The notes below the pieces were generated by a model. That model saw only the letters and a list, made by a program, of their open reading frames with translations, searched no databases and had not been told where the DNA came from. A stretch of 64,000 nucleotides of DNA from Corynebacterium freneyi. Lineage in GTDB: Bacteria; Actinomycetota; Actinomycetes; Mycobacteriales; Mycobacteriaceae. Positions 45,267 through 54,361 of this stretch are shown one piece after another; the stretch's first letter is position 1, and each line of letters starts with the position of its first letter. Where the stretch lies: the NCBI RefSeq assembly GCF_030408835.1, contig NZ_CP047357.1:124001-188000 (forward strand). Reading direction: 5' to 3'. Made by a program: the position numbers and the translations under genes.

Positions 45267-45631
45267 GTGACCTACCTTACCCCGTCGGCTTTTCGTTTTT
45301 CACGTTCCGGGGGAGTCGAGGGTGTGCCGGAGTCGGAGGGTGGTCGCGTGCGGCGGGCGTCGTAAAGCGGCGTGGCGGAGTGCGGCGGACCCCGTTTAAG
45401 TGGCGCGGCGGCGGGCGTCGGGCGTCGTAAAGCAGCGTGGCGTTATGCTCCGCGAGGAATTTTGTCGAAAACCTTGGAAGCTCTTAGGCATCCGTTTGGG
45501 TCGACTTATCTTTACATGTTCAACTTAGCTGTCACGAAAACGGACTTCGCGCCGCCCGCCACGATGACGTGCGGGCGGTGCCGACACGAAGCGCACGATT
45601 GAGCGTGCGCACACGGAAAGGCGGGATATAG

Positions 45632-46573
45632 GTGTCCTCACCTTCGCGCATCGTGGGCCTGGACGTCGCCCGGGGCCTCGCGATCATCGGAATGATAATC
45701 GTGCACATGGCTTCACTGCTGTGGAGCACGAAAGTCATCATCAACGGCGTGCCCTCGGCACTGTTCGCGGTCATCGCCGGCACGACCCTCATGGTGATCG
45801 GCCGCAACTACACCTTCGACACGCTCCTGCGGCTCATCGTCCGAGGCGGCGTCGTCATGCTGCTCGGCCTGGCCCTGCTGCCCGTCGGCGGCCAAATCCA
45901 GGTCGTGCTGGTGGCCATGGGCCTGACCATGATCATCGTCTCCTGGGTTCCGCCGCTGAACGTCTGGTGGAAGCTGGCCCTGTTCGCCGTCGCCACCGTC
46001 GCGGCCACCGTCCGGTACGCCCCGTACACCCTGCCGCAGATCTACCCGCTGCTCGCATGGATCGCGTATTTCATCGGCGGCATGCTGCTTTACGACGTCT
46101 ACCTGAAGAGCTTCGTCACCGGATCGAAGCGGCGGGCGTCCCTGACGTGGGCCGTCACCGGCGTCAGCCTCGTCGTCGTCGCGATCGGCATGTACTTCCG
46201 CTTCCAGATGGACGTGCCCGGATGGCTGCGATTCACCGGCCACACCGGCGTCCTGGGGGAGATCCTGCTCTCCGTCGCCGCATCCGCCGTCATCTTCCAC
46301 CTGTGCCTCATCGTCGGCGAGAAGGCACCGAAGGTCGTGTACCCCGTCGCCGCCATGGGCTCGATGTCGCTGACCGTGTACATCCTCCACGTCCTCACCG
46401 CCTACTGGTGGCAGCAGAACATCGCGCTGCATTCGACGCTGTCCGCGTTGGGCTTCGTCGTGTTCTTCCTGGTCATTGCCGCGCTGTGGAAGCACTTCCT
46501 GGGCAAGGGCCCCATGGAGCGACTCGTCGCCCGCATCATCGACCTCGCGGTTCCGGCCGGAAAGAAGGCTTGA
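45632..46573 (+). CDS. DUF418/heparan-glucosaminide acetyltransferase-like membrane protein
   Basis: The 313-aa protein has about ten membrane helices. Its N-terminus RIVGLDVARGLAIIGMIIVHM carries the conserved Asp-Arg-Gly and His of DUF418 and DUF1624 acyltransferase-like proteins. It is probably an inner-membrane acyl carrier or transferase with unknown acceptor. GTG at 45632 has AAAGGCGGG about 8 nt upstream. The upstream 45450-45600 region is AT-rich for this genome and likely holds the promoter. The serine protease gene starts 2 nt after its stop. Confidence 0.72.
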   Translation: MSSPSRIVGLDVARGLAIIGMIIVHMASLLWSTKVIINGVPSALFAVIAGTTLMVIGRNYTFDTLLRLIVRGGVVMLLGLALLPVGGQIQVVLVAMGLTMIIVSWVPPLNVWWKLALFAVATVAATVRYAPYTLPQIYPLLAWIAYFIGGMLLYDVYLKSFVTGSKRRASLTWAVTGVSLVVVAIGMYFRFQMDVPGWLRFTGHTGVLGEILLSVAASAVIFHLCLIVGEKAPKVVYPVAAMGSMSLTVYILHVLTAYWWQQNIALHSTLSALGFVVFFLVIAALWKHFLGKGPMERLVARIIDLAVPAGKKA

Positions 46574-46575
46574 AA

Positions 46576-47781
46576 GTGAAAAACGCAAAAGCAACTGCAG
46601 CGGCATTCGCGGTCGGATTCCTGGCCCTCGGCGCCACCCCGGCCCACGCACTGGAGCACGCCCAGGAGGCGCCGTCGTCGCCGGAGAGCAACGCGACCCT
46701 CTCGCTGAAAATCGGCCGCGCCGGCGGTTTCGGAGACTGCACCGGATCCCTGATCGCCGACCAGTGGGTGCTCACCGCGCGGCACTGCCTGGAGTCGGTG
46801 AACAACGAAGGGTCGCAGGCCCGCATCGGAGACGAGGTCTTCGACGTCGACTCGTGGGCGATGGCGCCGACCGCGGACATCGGCCTGATGCACCTGGACC
46901 GCAAGGTCACCTCCGTCGAGCCGGTCGAGCTCGCGGACGAGGTGCCGCAGCCCGGCGACATCGGCACCCTTTACGGCTGGAGCAGCAGCTCGTCGTTGGC
47001 CCGCAAGGGGAAGCTGCCGATGGCCCGCATGGAGGTCAGGGAAGTTCTCGGCGGAATGGCCCCGGCCCCCGGCGACGGCGAGATGGGTGATCCGGGCGAG
47101 GTCGACGGCGTCGAATCCATCCCGGCGCCGGGCGGTCCGGTCGTCGACGGCAGCATGCCGCCGGTGATGCCCGACGGCGACGTGCAGCCGTCGATTTCGC
47201 CCGACGGCACCGAGAGCATCCCCGCCTTCGGCGGCCCGCTTTCCGACGGCAGCGTCCCCGCCCCCGGCGGATCGGACGATGAAGGCCTGGTGATTCCCGC
47301 CCCCGGCGGGCCGGGCGCACCGGGCATGATGCCGGGTGAGCCGGGGGCGATGCCGGGTAACGGCGTTCCGGGCGATGACCCGTCGGTCACCACCATGATC
47401 GCCAGCGACATCATCGACGTGCATTCGCTCGACGGCGAAGGCACCCAGGGCGGCGACTCCGGCTCCCCGTTCTTCGTCGACGGCAAGGTCGCCGGCGTCG
47501 CCACGGCCGGCACGTCGAACGGCGACCCGGATCTGCCGTCGCCAAGCGCGGCAATCACCACCGTCGCCGGTTCCGCCCCGTGGATCCGCGGAGTGATCGA
47601 CGGAACCGACACCGCCAGCGTCCTGGATGCCTCGAACACCCCCGAGCCGCCGTCGGTGTTCCAGACCAGCGGCGACCGCAAGGGCGTCTACCTCGCGATC
47701 GCCCTCACCGGCCTGATCGCGGCCACCGCTGTTGCGCAGGTGATGAGCCGCCGCAACCGCAACGGCGCGGACGGCGCCTGA
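46576..47781 (+). CDS. Exported, membrane-anchored trypsin-like serine protease
   Basis: The 401-aa protein has a signal peptide (~1-25, cut after PAHA) and a chymotrypsin fold with His70 (LTARHC), Asp101 (TADIGLMHL) and Ser295 (GGDSGSPFF). A C-terminal membrane helix (~372-392) is followed by a basic stop-transfer. Between Asp and Ser lies an unusual ~115-residue Pro/Gly/Asp-rich insert with repeated ESIPAPGG / IPAPGGPG units. GTG at 46576 follows AAGAAGG by 7 nt and the upstream stop by 2 nt, so it is coupled to the membrane acyltransferase-like gene. Confidence 0.85.
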   Translation: MKNAKATAAAFAVGFLALGATPAHALEHAQEAPSSPESNATLSLKIGRAGGFGDCTGSLIADQWVLTARHCLESVNNEGSQARIGDEVFDVDSWAMAPTADIGLMHLDRKVTSVEPVELADEVPQPGDIGTLYGWSSSSSLARKGKLPMARMEVREVLGGMAPAPGDGEMGDPGEVDGVESIPAPGGPVVDGSMPPVMPDGDVQPSISPDGTESIPAFGGPLSDGSVPAPGGSDDEGLVIPAPGGPGAPGMMPGEPGAMPGNGVPGDDPSVTTMIASDIIDVHSLDGEGTQGGDSGSPFFVDGKVAGVATAGTSNGDPDLPSPSAAITTVAGSAPWIRGVIDGTDTASVLDASNTPEPPSVFQTSGDRKGVYLAIALTGLIAATAVAQVMSRRNRNGADGA

Positions 47782-47795
47782 CCGCCCCTGAAACG

Positions 47796-47836
47796 GCCAC
47801 TGCCGACCACGAATGACATGGTCGGCAGTGGCTTTT
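47796..47836 (+). terminator. Terminator of the protease operon
   Basis: A perfect 14-bp stem GCCACTGCCGACCA / TGGTCGGCAGTGGC with a 9-nt loop is followed by TTTT. Confidence 0.9.
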
Positions 47837-47858
47837 CCGCGATTCGGCCAGTGTGCGG

Positions 47859-47972
47859 TTGATCGCGTCCTTGTCCTCGCGGAGTCCTCACGGAATACAA
47901 CGTCGCGATGCAACGTCGCGCCGGAGGACCGAGGTGGAGTCGTGGAAGTGGACGAAGCCGTTCCTTGCTCGT
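47859..47972 (-). pseudogene. Decayed fragment of leuA
   Basis: About 110 bp aligns with leuA 44527-44638 in the same orientation. TTGATCGCGTCCTTGTCCT is identical, then ACGGAA, ACGTCGCG, GGAGGA-CGAGGTGGAGT and GAAGTGGACGA blocks match, with a few indels. In leuA this encodes the [15 protein letters not shown] region. The copy has frame-disrupting insertions and no gene around it, so it is a remnant of a duplication. Confidence 0.75.
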
Positions 47973-48003
47973 CGAAGCGTCGGCGTATGGGAAGCTGAGG
48001 CCC

Positions 48004-49281
48004 ATGACATCCACCCGCGGCGAATCCCGGACGGCGAGATCGTCGGCAAGCGCGTCGACGGAGTCCCCGGCCAGGCGCCGCGACCGCGGCCCCCGCCGTC
48101 GGCGCGGCGCATCGGAGGCGTCCCGCATCCTCGCGGCATACGCGGCCACGCGGGTGCTGCTCCTCGCCGGGTTGGCGGCCACGGTGTTCGCGAACCGGTG
48201 GGCGATCGGCGGAGCCGCACCCACCTGGTCCGACACCCTCGACGGCGCCTGGGACGCGCTGACCGCCTGGGACGCCCGCTGGATGACCGACATCGCGGAG
48301 AACGGCTACTTCGGCATCGGCGACGTCGACGGCGAACCCGGGCACTGGCGCTCGCTGGCCTTCTTCCCGCTGGTGCCGTACCTCATCCGAGCGGTGTCCT
48401 TCGTGACCTTCCTGCCCGGCAACGCCGCCGGCATGGTCCTGTCGCTGGTCGCCGGGATGTTCGTCGCCTTCGGGGCGGCGGCACTGGCCCGCCGGATGGG
48501 GATGGGTTCGCGGGAGCGCGTCATCGCCTCGGTGCTCGCGACCACGGCGCCCATGGCCGTCGTCATGCTCATGCCCTACACCGAGGCGGTGTTCCTGGCG
48601 TTGGCGGCGTGGGGGCTCGTGGCGATCATCGACCGGCGGTGGGTGGCGGCCGGCGCCCTCATCCTGGTGGCGGGACTCGCCCGCACCACCGCGCTGGGCC
48701 TGTTCATCGTGTTGGCGCTGGCCGTCTTCGCCCACGACCGGCGCAACCCGAGGGCCTGGGCCGCGGCTGCCGTCGCCCCACTCGGCTGGGTGGCGTACCT
48801 CGTGTGGGCGTCATCGCACCTGGAGGACGCGGGCGGCTACTTCGGCGCCCAGCACCACGGGTGGAACTCCGCCGTCGACGGCGGCAAGGCCACCCTGCGC
48901 TGGCTGTGGTTCAGCTTCACCGAATCGCAGGAAACCGGGTACGCACTGTCTGCGGTGGTCATCGTGGCGGTCGCCGCGACCATGGCGTGGGCGTTCTTCG
49001 GCTGGGTGGGCGGTCGCGCCGGGATCGGCCTCGACCGGTGGGGCAAGGCCTGGCCGGTGCTCCTGTTCTCCTGCCTGGCCGTGGGGCAGATCCTCGTCAG
49101 CGATGGCCTCATGCACTCGCGGCCCCGCCTGTTCCTGTCGGGGGTGCTGGTGTTGCTGGTGTTTGCGCCGGTGATCGCGCGACTGCGCACCTTTGACCGC
49201 GCCTGGTTCCTCGCGGGCTGGCTGCTCGGCTCGGCCTGGGTCGGCTGGTACTTGCTCGTCCCCTTCGAATGGGCGATTTAG
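48004..49281 (+). CDS. GT-C type mannosyltransferase-like membrane protein
   Basis: The 425-aa protein has a basic Ser/Arg-rich N-terminus (~40 residues) and then about ten membrane helices. The first loop contains TAWDARWMTDIAENGYFG, the Asp-Arg-Trp pattern of PIG-V-type and related GT-C mannosyltransferases that use polyprenyl-phosphate mannose. A role in lipomannan or phosphatidylinositol mannoside assembly is plausible but inferred. The ATG is preceded by GAAGCTGAGG, a weak ribosome-binding site. The leuA fragment lies just upstream. Confidence 0.7.
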   Translation: MTSTRGESRTARSSASASTESPARRRDRGPRRRRGASEASRILAAYAATRVLLLAGLAATVFANRWAIGGAAPTWSDTLDGAWDALTAWDARWMTDIAENGYFGIGDVDGEPGHWRSLAFFPLVPYLIRAVSFVTFLPGNAAGMVLSLVAGMFVAFGAAALARRMGMGSRERVIASVLATTAPMAVVMLMPYTEAVFLALAAWGLVAIIDRRWVAAGALILVAGLARTTALGLFIVLALAVFAHDRRNPRAWAAAAVAPLGWVAYLVWASSHLEDAGGYFGAQHHGWNSAVDGGKATLRWLWFSFTESQETGYALSAVVIVAVAATMAWAFFGWVGGRAGIGLDRWGKAWPVLLFSCLAVGQILVSDGLMHSRPRLFLSGVLVLLVFAPVIARLRTFDRAWFLAGWLLGSAWVGWYLLVPFEWAI

Positions 49282-49313
49282 GCGTGGGGCCTGGGCGCGA
49301 TGTGGGCGCAGAG

Positions 49314-49577
49314 GTCGTTTCGGTGCGGTTGTTTCGGCGCTGATTCGGTGTTGATGCGGCGCTGATTCGGCGGCGTCGCCCAAAACGACTCATCGGGCCC
49401 CTGTAAAAGCCCAGGTCGCCGTGAGTGCTGCTGAGTCGTTTCGGGCGATGTCCCGCCCGTTGTGTACGCATGTGGCCTGTGTGGCGGATGTGGCCGATGT
49501 GGATGGAGGTGTCGGGGCGCGTGGTGCGGGCGGGTCAGATGGTACGGGTGCGGTGAGGCTCCCGACCTAAAGCCCGT
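49314..49577. repeat. 264-bp direct repeat, copy 1
   Basis: This segment is repeated at 49694-49957 with about 90% identity. Inside it, TCGCCCAAAACGACTCA (49376-49392) and TGAGTCGTTTCGGGCGA (49432-49448) form 17-bp inverted repeats with one mismatch, enclosing 39 bp like a small MITE. I see no gene in 49282-49970. Confidence 0.8.
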
Positions 49578-49693
49578 GCGGGTGTGGCGGATGTTGCTGG
49601 TGTGTGGCCAGTTGCTTGACGACGTCCGGCCCTCCGCGCGTACGGGCCCAGCATCGGGGCCATGGCCGGGTGGCCGGGCGTTGTTCCGGTGCG

Positions 49694-49957
49694 GTCGTTT
49701 CGGTGCGGTTGTTTCGGCGCGGATTCGGTGTTGATGCGGCGTTGATTCGGCAGCGTCGCCCAAAACGACTCACCGACCTTCGGCAAAAGCCCAGGTCGTC
49801 GCGAGTGCTGCTGAGTCGTTTCGGGCGATGTCCCGCCCGTTGTGCACGCATGTGGCCTGTGTTGCGGGTGTGGCCGATGTGGATGGAGGTGTCGGGGTGC
49901 GTGGTGCGGGCGGGTCAGATGGTACGGGTGCGGTGAGGCTCCCGACCTAAAGCCCTG
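49694..49957. repeat. 264-bp direct repeat, copy 2
   Basis: The second copy is offset by exactly 380 bp. It has the same internal inverted repeats (49756-49772 and 49812-49828). Between the copies is a GCTTGACGACG repeat (49614). Confidence 0.8.
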
Positions 49958-49970
49958 CGGCGCAGGGCCC

Positions 49971-50816
49971 CTAAACGCTCTTGCGGGACAGTGCCACGGT
50001 CGAGGCGATCATCGCGATCAACGCCGCCCCCATCCAGATCCACTGCGTGCCCACCGCCTGGAACTTCTCGCCGAGCACCACGTACCCCAACACGAACGCC
50101 ACCACCGGCTCCGCGCACGTCATGGCCGGCAGGGAATTCCGCAATGCCCCCGCATTGAACGATGCCTGCTGCACCGCCACCCCGATCAACGCCAAGCCGA
50201 TCAGCGACCACGTCTCCCACGACGCCACGAACGCCGCCAAATCCTCGTGAACCCAAATGTCCACGACGGCCTTCGACAGCACGGCGACGAACCCGTACAA
50301 CCAACCCGTCGCCAACCCCAGGACCAGCGCCTTCTGCGACCCCAGCCAGGTGGCGGCGGCGTGATACATCACGGCGAACACCACGGCGCCGACGATCAGC
50401 GCCGGAATCCACCGCGACAACGGCGGCCGCGGATCACCCGGCAACGGCCGCCCCAACAGCACCAGCACGGTGACGGCGATGGTCAGCAACACCGCCCACG
50501 CGGTCTCCGCCTTCGAGATCCTGCGCCCCGCGAACTTCGCCGACAACGGCAACGTGAACATCAGCGACATCACCAGCAACGGCTGGACCAGCAACAATGT
50601 GCCGAACGCCAGCGCCGCGACCTGCAGGCCGTACCCCGTCAACGCGAGCAACACGCCGGCCCACCACGTCGGGCGGGTCACGACGGACCACACGCCGGAC
50701 ATCGTCCCCGCATCCGCGGGCAGTTCGTCGGCCAACTGGTGCCTGATCACGGTCCCCCACGCGATCGTCAACGCGGAGCCGAGGCCCAGGATGACCGCGA
50801 GGAGTTCGTTATGCAC
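49971..50816 (-). CDS. DMT-superfamily membrane transporter
   Basis: The 281-aa protein has nine or ten membrane helices in an EamA-like arrangement: LLAVILGLGSALTIAWGTV at the start, LLLVQPLLVMSLMFTLPLSA in the first half and AEPVVAFVLGYVVLGEKF in the second. Substrate is unknown. GTG at 50816 is preceded at 6 nt by TAATCT on the minus strand, so the mRNA is probably leaderless. Confidence 0.78.
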   Translation of the reverse strand: MHNELLAVILGLGSALTIAWGTVIRHQLADELPADAGTMSGVWSVVTRPTWWAGVLLALTGYGLQVAALAFGTLLLVQPLLVMSLMFTLPLSAKFAGRRISKAETAWAVLLTIAVTVLVLLGRPLPGDPRPPLSRWIPALIVGAVVFAVMYHAAATWLGSQKALVLGLATGWLYGFVAVLSKAVVDIWVHEDLAAFVASWETWSLIGLALIGVAVQQASFNAGALRNSLPAMTCAEPVVAFVLGYVVLGEKFQAVGTQWIWMGAALIAMIASTVALSRKSV

Positions 50817-50822
50817 ATGGAC

Positions 50823-50828
50823 AGATTA
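50823..50828 (-). promoter_or_regulatory. -10 element, leaderless start of the DMT transporter
   Basis: TAATCT on the minus strand is separated by 6 nt from the GTG at 50816. The repeat CGTCGTAAAGC lies 13 bp further upstream (50842). Confidence 0.5.
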
Positions 50829-51038
50829 CCGAGGCGGCGGCCGTCGTAAAGCACGTGCCCGCGCCCAACCGGCGCAGGGGAAGCAAAGGCCTGTTCGGCG
50901 GCGGAATCTCGGGAAGCAGCGGCGACGGCCACTGTTGTATCGTTTACGGGAAACCGGAGTGCGGCGCACGCACGACGGCAATGGCCCGGGCGGAGCGTGC
51001 CCGGGCTGACGGTCGAACAGGTCTGGAGGACGCCGACC

Positions 51039-52304
51039 ATGGCATTGGTCGTACAGAAGTACGGTGGTTCATCGCTGGAAAACGCGGAGCGCATTCGCCG
51101 CGTGGCGGAGCGCATCGTGGAGACCAAAAAACAGGGCAACGACGTCGTGGTCGTCTGCTCGGCGATGGGCGACACCACGGACGAGCTGCTGGATCTGGCG
51201 AATCAGGTCAATCCGGTGCCGCCGGCGCGCGAGATGGACATGCTGCTGACCGCCGGCGAGCGCATTTCGAACTCGCTGGTGGCGATGGCCATCGCGAGCC
51301 TCGGTGCGTCGGCGCGGTCGTTCACGGGCTCGCAGGCGGGCGTGATCACGACGGAGCGCCACGGCAACGCGCGCATCGTCGAGGTGACGCCGGGCCGCGT
51401 GCGCGAGGCGCTGGACGAGGGCCACATTTGCCTGGTGGCCGGGTTCCAGGGCGTCAACCGCGAAACGAAGGACGTGACCACGCTGGGCCGCGGCGGGTCG
51501 GACACGACGGCCGTGGCGCTGGCCGCGGCGCTGGAAGCCGACGTCTGCGAGATTTACTCGGACGTCGACGGCGTGTACACGGCGGACCCGCGCATCGTGC
51601 CGAACGCGCAGCGCCTGGACACCATTTCCTTCGAGGAGATGTTGGAGATGGCCGCAGTGGGCGCGAAGATTCTGCAGTTGCGCTGCGTGGAGTATGCGCG
51701 GGCGTTCAACGTGCCGCTGCGCGTGCGTTCGTCCTACAGCAATGAAATCGGCACCCTCGTCAATGGATCAGTGGAGGATATTCCCGTGGAAGAAGCAGTT
51801 CTCACCGGCGTCGCGCATGATCGCTCGGAGGCCAAGATCACCGTTCTGGGCATCCCGGATGTCGCGGGCCAGGCGGCGCAGGTGTTCCGTGCGGTGGCGG
51901 ATGCGGAGATCAACATCGACATGGTGTTGCAGAACGTGTCGTCGATCGACGACAACCGCACGGACATCACGTTCACGTGCCCGCGTGCGGATGGGCCGCG
52001 TGCGTTGGAGTTGTTGAAGAAGCTGCAGGCCGAGGGTGACTGGCAGGACGTGCTTTACGACGATCACGTGGGCAAGGTGTCGCTCGTCGGTGCCGGCATG
52101 AAGTCGCACCCCGGAGTCACCGCGACGTTCTGCGAGGCGTTGGCGGAGGCCGGCGTGAACATCGAGTTGATTTCGACGTCGGAGATCCGCATTTCGGTGC
52201 TGATCCGCGACAATGACCTCGATGCCGCCGTCCGTGCGCTGCACGAGGCGTTCCAGCTCGGCGGCGAGGAAGAGGCCGTCGTGTACGCGGGTACGGGCCG
52301 CTAG
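51039..52304 (+). CDS. lysC: Aspartokinase, alpha subunit
   Basis: The 421-aa enzyme phosphorylates aspartate, the entry step to lysine, threonine and methionine. The kinase domain has [16 protein letters not shown] at the N-terminus, then [17 protein letters not shown] and [16 protein letters not shown]. Two ACT domains follow from ~residue 265 ([19 protein letters not shown] and [15 protein letters not shown]), which bind Lys and Thr for feedback inhibition. The length equals that of C. glutamicum LysC. GGAGG lies 9 nt before the ATG. asd follows 195 nt downstream. Confidence 0.96.
   Translation: MALVVQKYGGSSLENAERIRRVAERIVETKKQGNDVVVVCSAMGDTTDELLDLANQVNPVPPAREMDMLLTAGERISNSLVAMAIASLGASARSFTGSQAGVITTERHGNARIVEVTPGRVREALDEGHICLVAGFQGVNRETKDVTTLGRGGSDTTAVALAAALEADVCEIYSDVDGVYTADPRIVPNAQRLDTISFEEMLEMAAVGAKILQLRCVEYARAFNVPLRVRSSYSNEIGTLVNGSVEDIPVEEAVLTGVAHDRSEAKITVLGIPDVAGQAAQVFRAVADAEINIDMVLQNVSSIDDNRTDITFTCPRADGPRALELLKKLQAEGDWQDVLYDDHVGKVSLVGAGMKSHPGVTATFCEALAEAGVNIELISTSEIRISVLIRDNDLDAAVRALHEAFQLGGEEEAVVYAGTGR
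51786..52304 (+). CDS. Aspartokinase, beta subunit (internal in-frame start)
   Basis: GTG at 51786 is preceded by GGAGG (51773-51777) with an 8-nt spacer, inside lysC and in frame. It would give a 172-residue ACT-domain subunit starting MEEAVLTGV, the same length as the known C. glutamicum beta subunit. The local sequence around the site is AT-richer than the rest of the gene. Confidence 0.82.
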   Translation: MEEAVLTGVAHDRSEAKITVLGIPDVAGQAAQVFRAVADAEINIDMVLQNVSSIDDNRTDITFTCPRADGPRALELLKKLQAEGDWQDVLYDDHVGKVSLVGAGMKSHPGVTATFCEALAEAGVNIELISTSEIRISVLIRDNDLDAAVRALHEAFQLGGEEEAVVYAGTGR

Positions 52305-52448
52305 TTCGGGTGTCGGGGCCGGTTGCGGCTGGTCCCGGTCCGGGTGGCCGGTGCTTTACGACGGTCCGGTTGCGGCGTAGTTTCGCAGTTGCGCCGTGGT
52401 TTGCGGGTGCGTGTCCGGCCGCCCGTTTTCACGAGTTTTCACGTTTGA

Positions 52449-53531
<1,083 letters not shown>

Positions 53532-53616
53532 TTCACGCGCGTCGGCGTGGTTCGCGCACGCCGATGTAGTTCGCCGCGCGGTGCCCGGGTGTTCCGGGTG
53601 CCGCGCGGCTTCTGCG

Positions 53617-54219
53617 TCAGATGGCGGTCAGTCGTCGTGAAGCGGGGCCGTCGTCGTCGGAGGCTTTGTCCGCTTCTTCGGGGCCTTCGGCGGCGGCGAC
53701 GAGGTCCTGGCGGGCGCGGGCCACGCGGGAGCGGATGGTGCCCACGCGCACGCCGGCGATGTCCGCGGCTTCCTTGTAGGTGTAGCCGAGCACCTGGGTG
53801 AGGATCAGTGCTTCACGACGATCCTCGTCCAGCGATTCCATGAGCACCCGCGCGTCGACGAGCTCGGCCCAGGAGGTGCCGGTCGACGATGCCTGGGTGG
53901 CGTCTTCCCACTCGACGGCGGATTTGCGGGGCCGTGCCATGTCGTGGCGGACGGAGTCGACCCAGGCGCGGCGGGCCAGCGACAGCAGCCATGTGCGGGC
54001 CGAGGAGCGGCCGGCGAATCGGGGCAGGGCCGACATGACGCGCAGGTAGGTTTCCTGCGTCAGATCGTCGGCGACGTCGGCGTTGGCCAGGTGGGCCAGG
54101 AGGCGCCACACGTCGTTCTGGGTGGCGCGGATGAACTCGGTCAACGCGGCGCGGTCGCCGCGGCCGGCCTTCAGGGCCAGGGCGGTGACGCGCTCGTCTT
54201 CGCGCTGCCGATCAGTCAT
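53617..54219 (-). CDS. sigC: ECF sigma factor, SigC type
   Basis: The 200-aa sigma factor has region 2 (ALTEFIRATQNDVWRLLAHL and DVADDLTQETYLRVMSALPR) and region 4 (LDEDRREALILTQVLGYTYK, then EAADIAGVRVGTIRSRVARAR). The position between asd and katA is that of C. glutamicum sigC, which I recall being linked to respiratory control. No anti-sigma gene is seen beside it. It is divergent from katA with a 142-bp shared upstream region. Confidence 0.88.
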   Translation of the reverse strand: MTDRQREDERVTALALKAGRGDRAALTEFIRATQNDVWRLLAHLANADVADDLTQETYLRVMSALPRFAGRSSARTWLLSLARRAWVDSVRHDMARPRKSAVEWEDATQASSTGTSWAELVDARVLMESLDEDRREALILTQVLGYTYKEAADIAGVRVGTIRSRVARARQDLVAAAEGPEEADKASDDDGPASRRLTAI

Positions 54220-54361
54220 GCCGCAACTTTAGCAAGTCGGCGTCCGCAGAGGTACATCTCATAAGCTGACGGCAATCAATAAGCGACTATATATAGCACG
54301 AGACTGATAAGTCCTGTATGGTGGGCGTCAACGCCTCCCCCAGAGCAAGAAGGAGCATCAC

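Noticed and set aside
46402..48735. 777-aa minus-strand ORF opposite the protease and mannosyltransferase-like genes
   Set aside because: It is a shadow ORF that crosses a strong terminator and two real genes.
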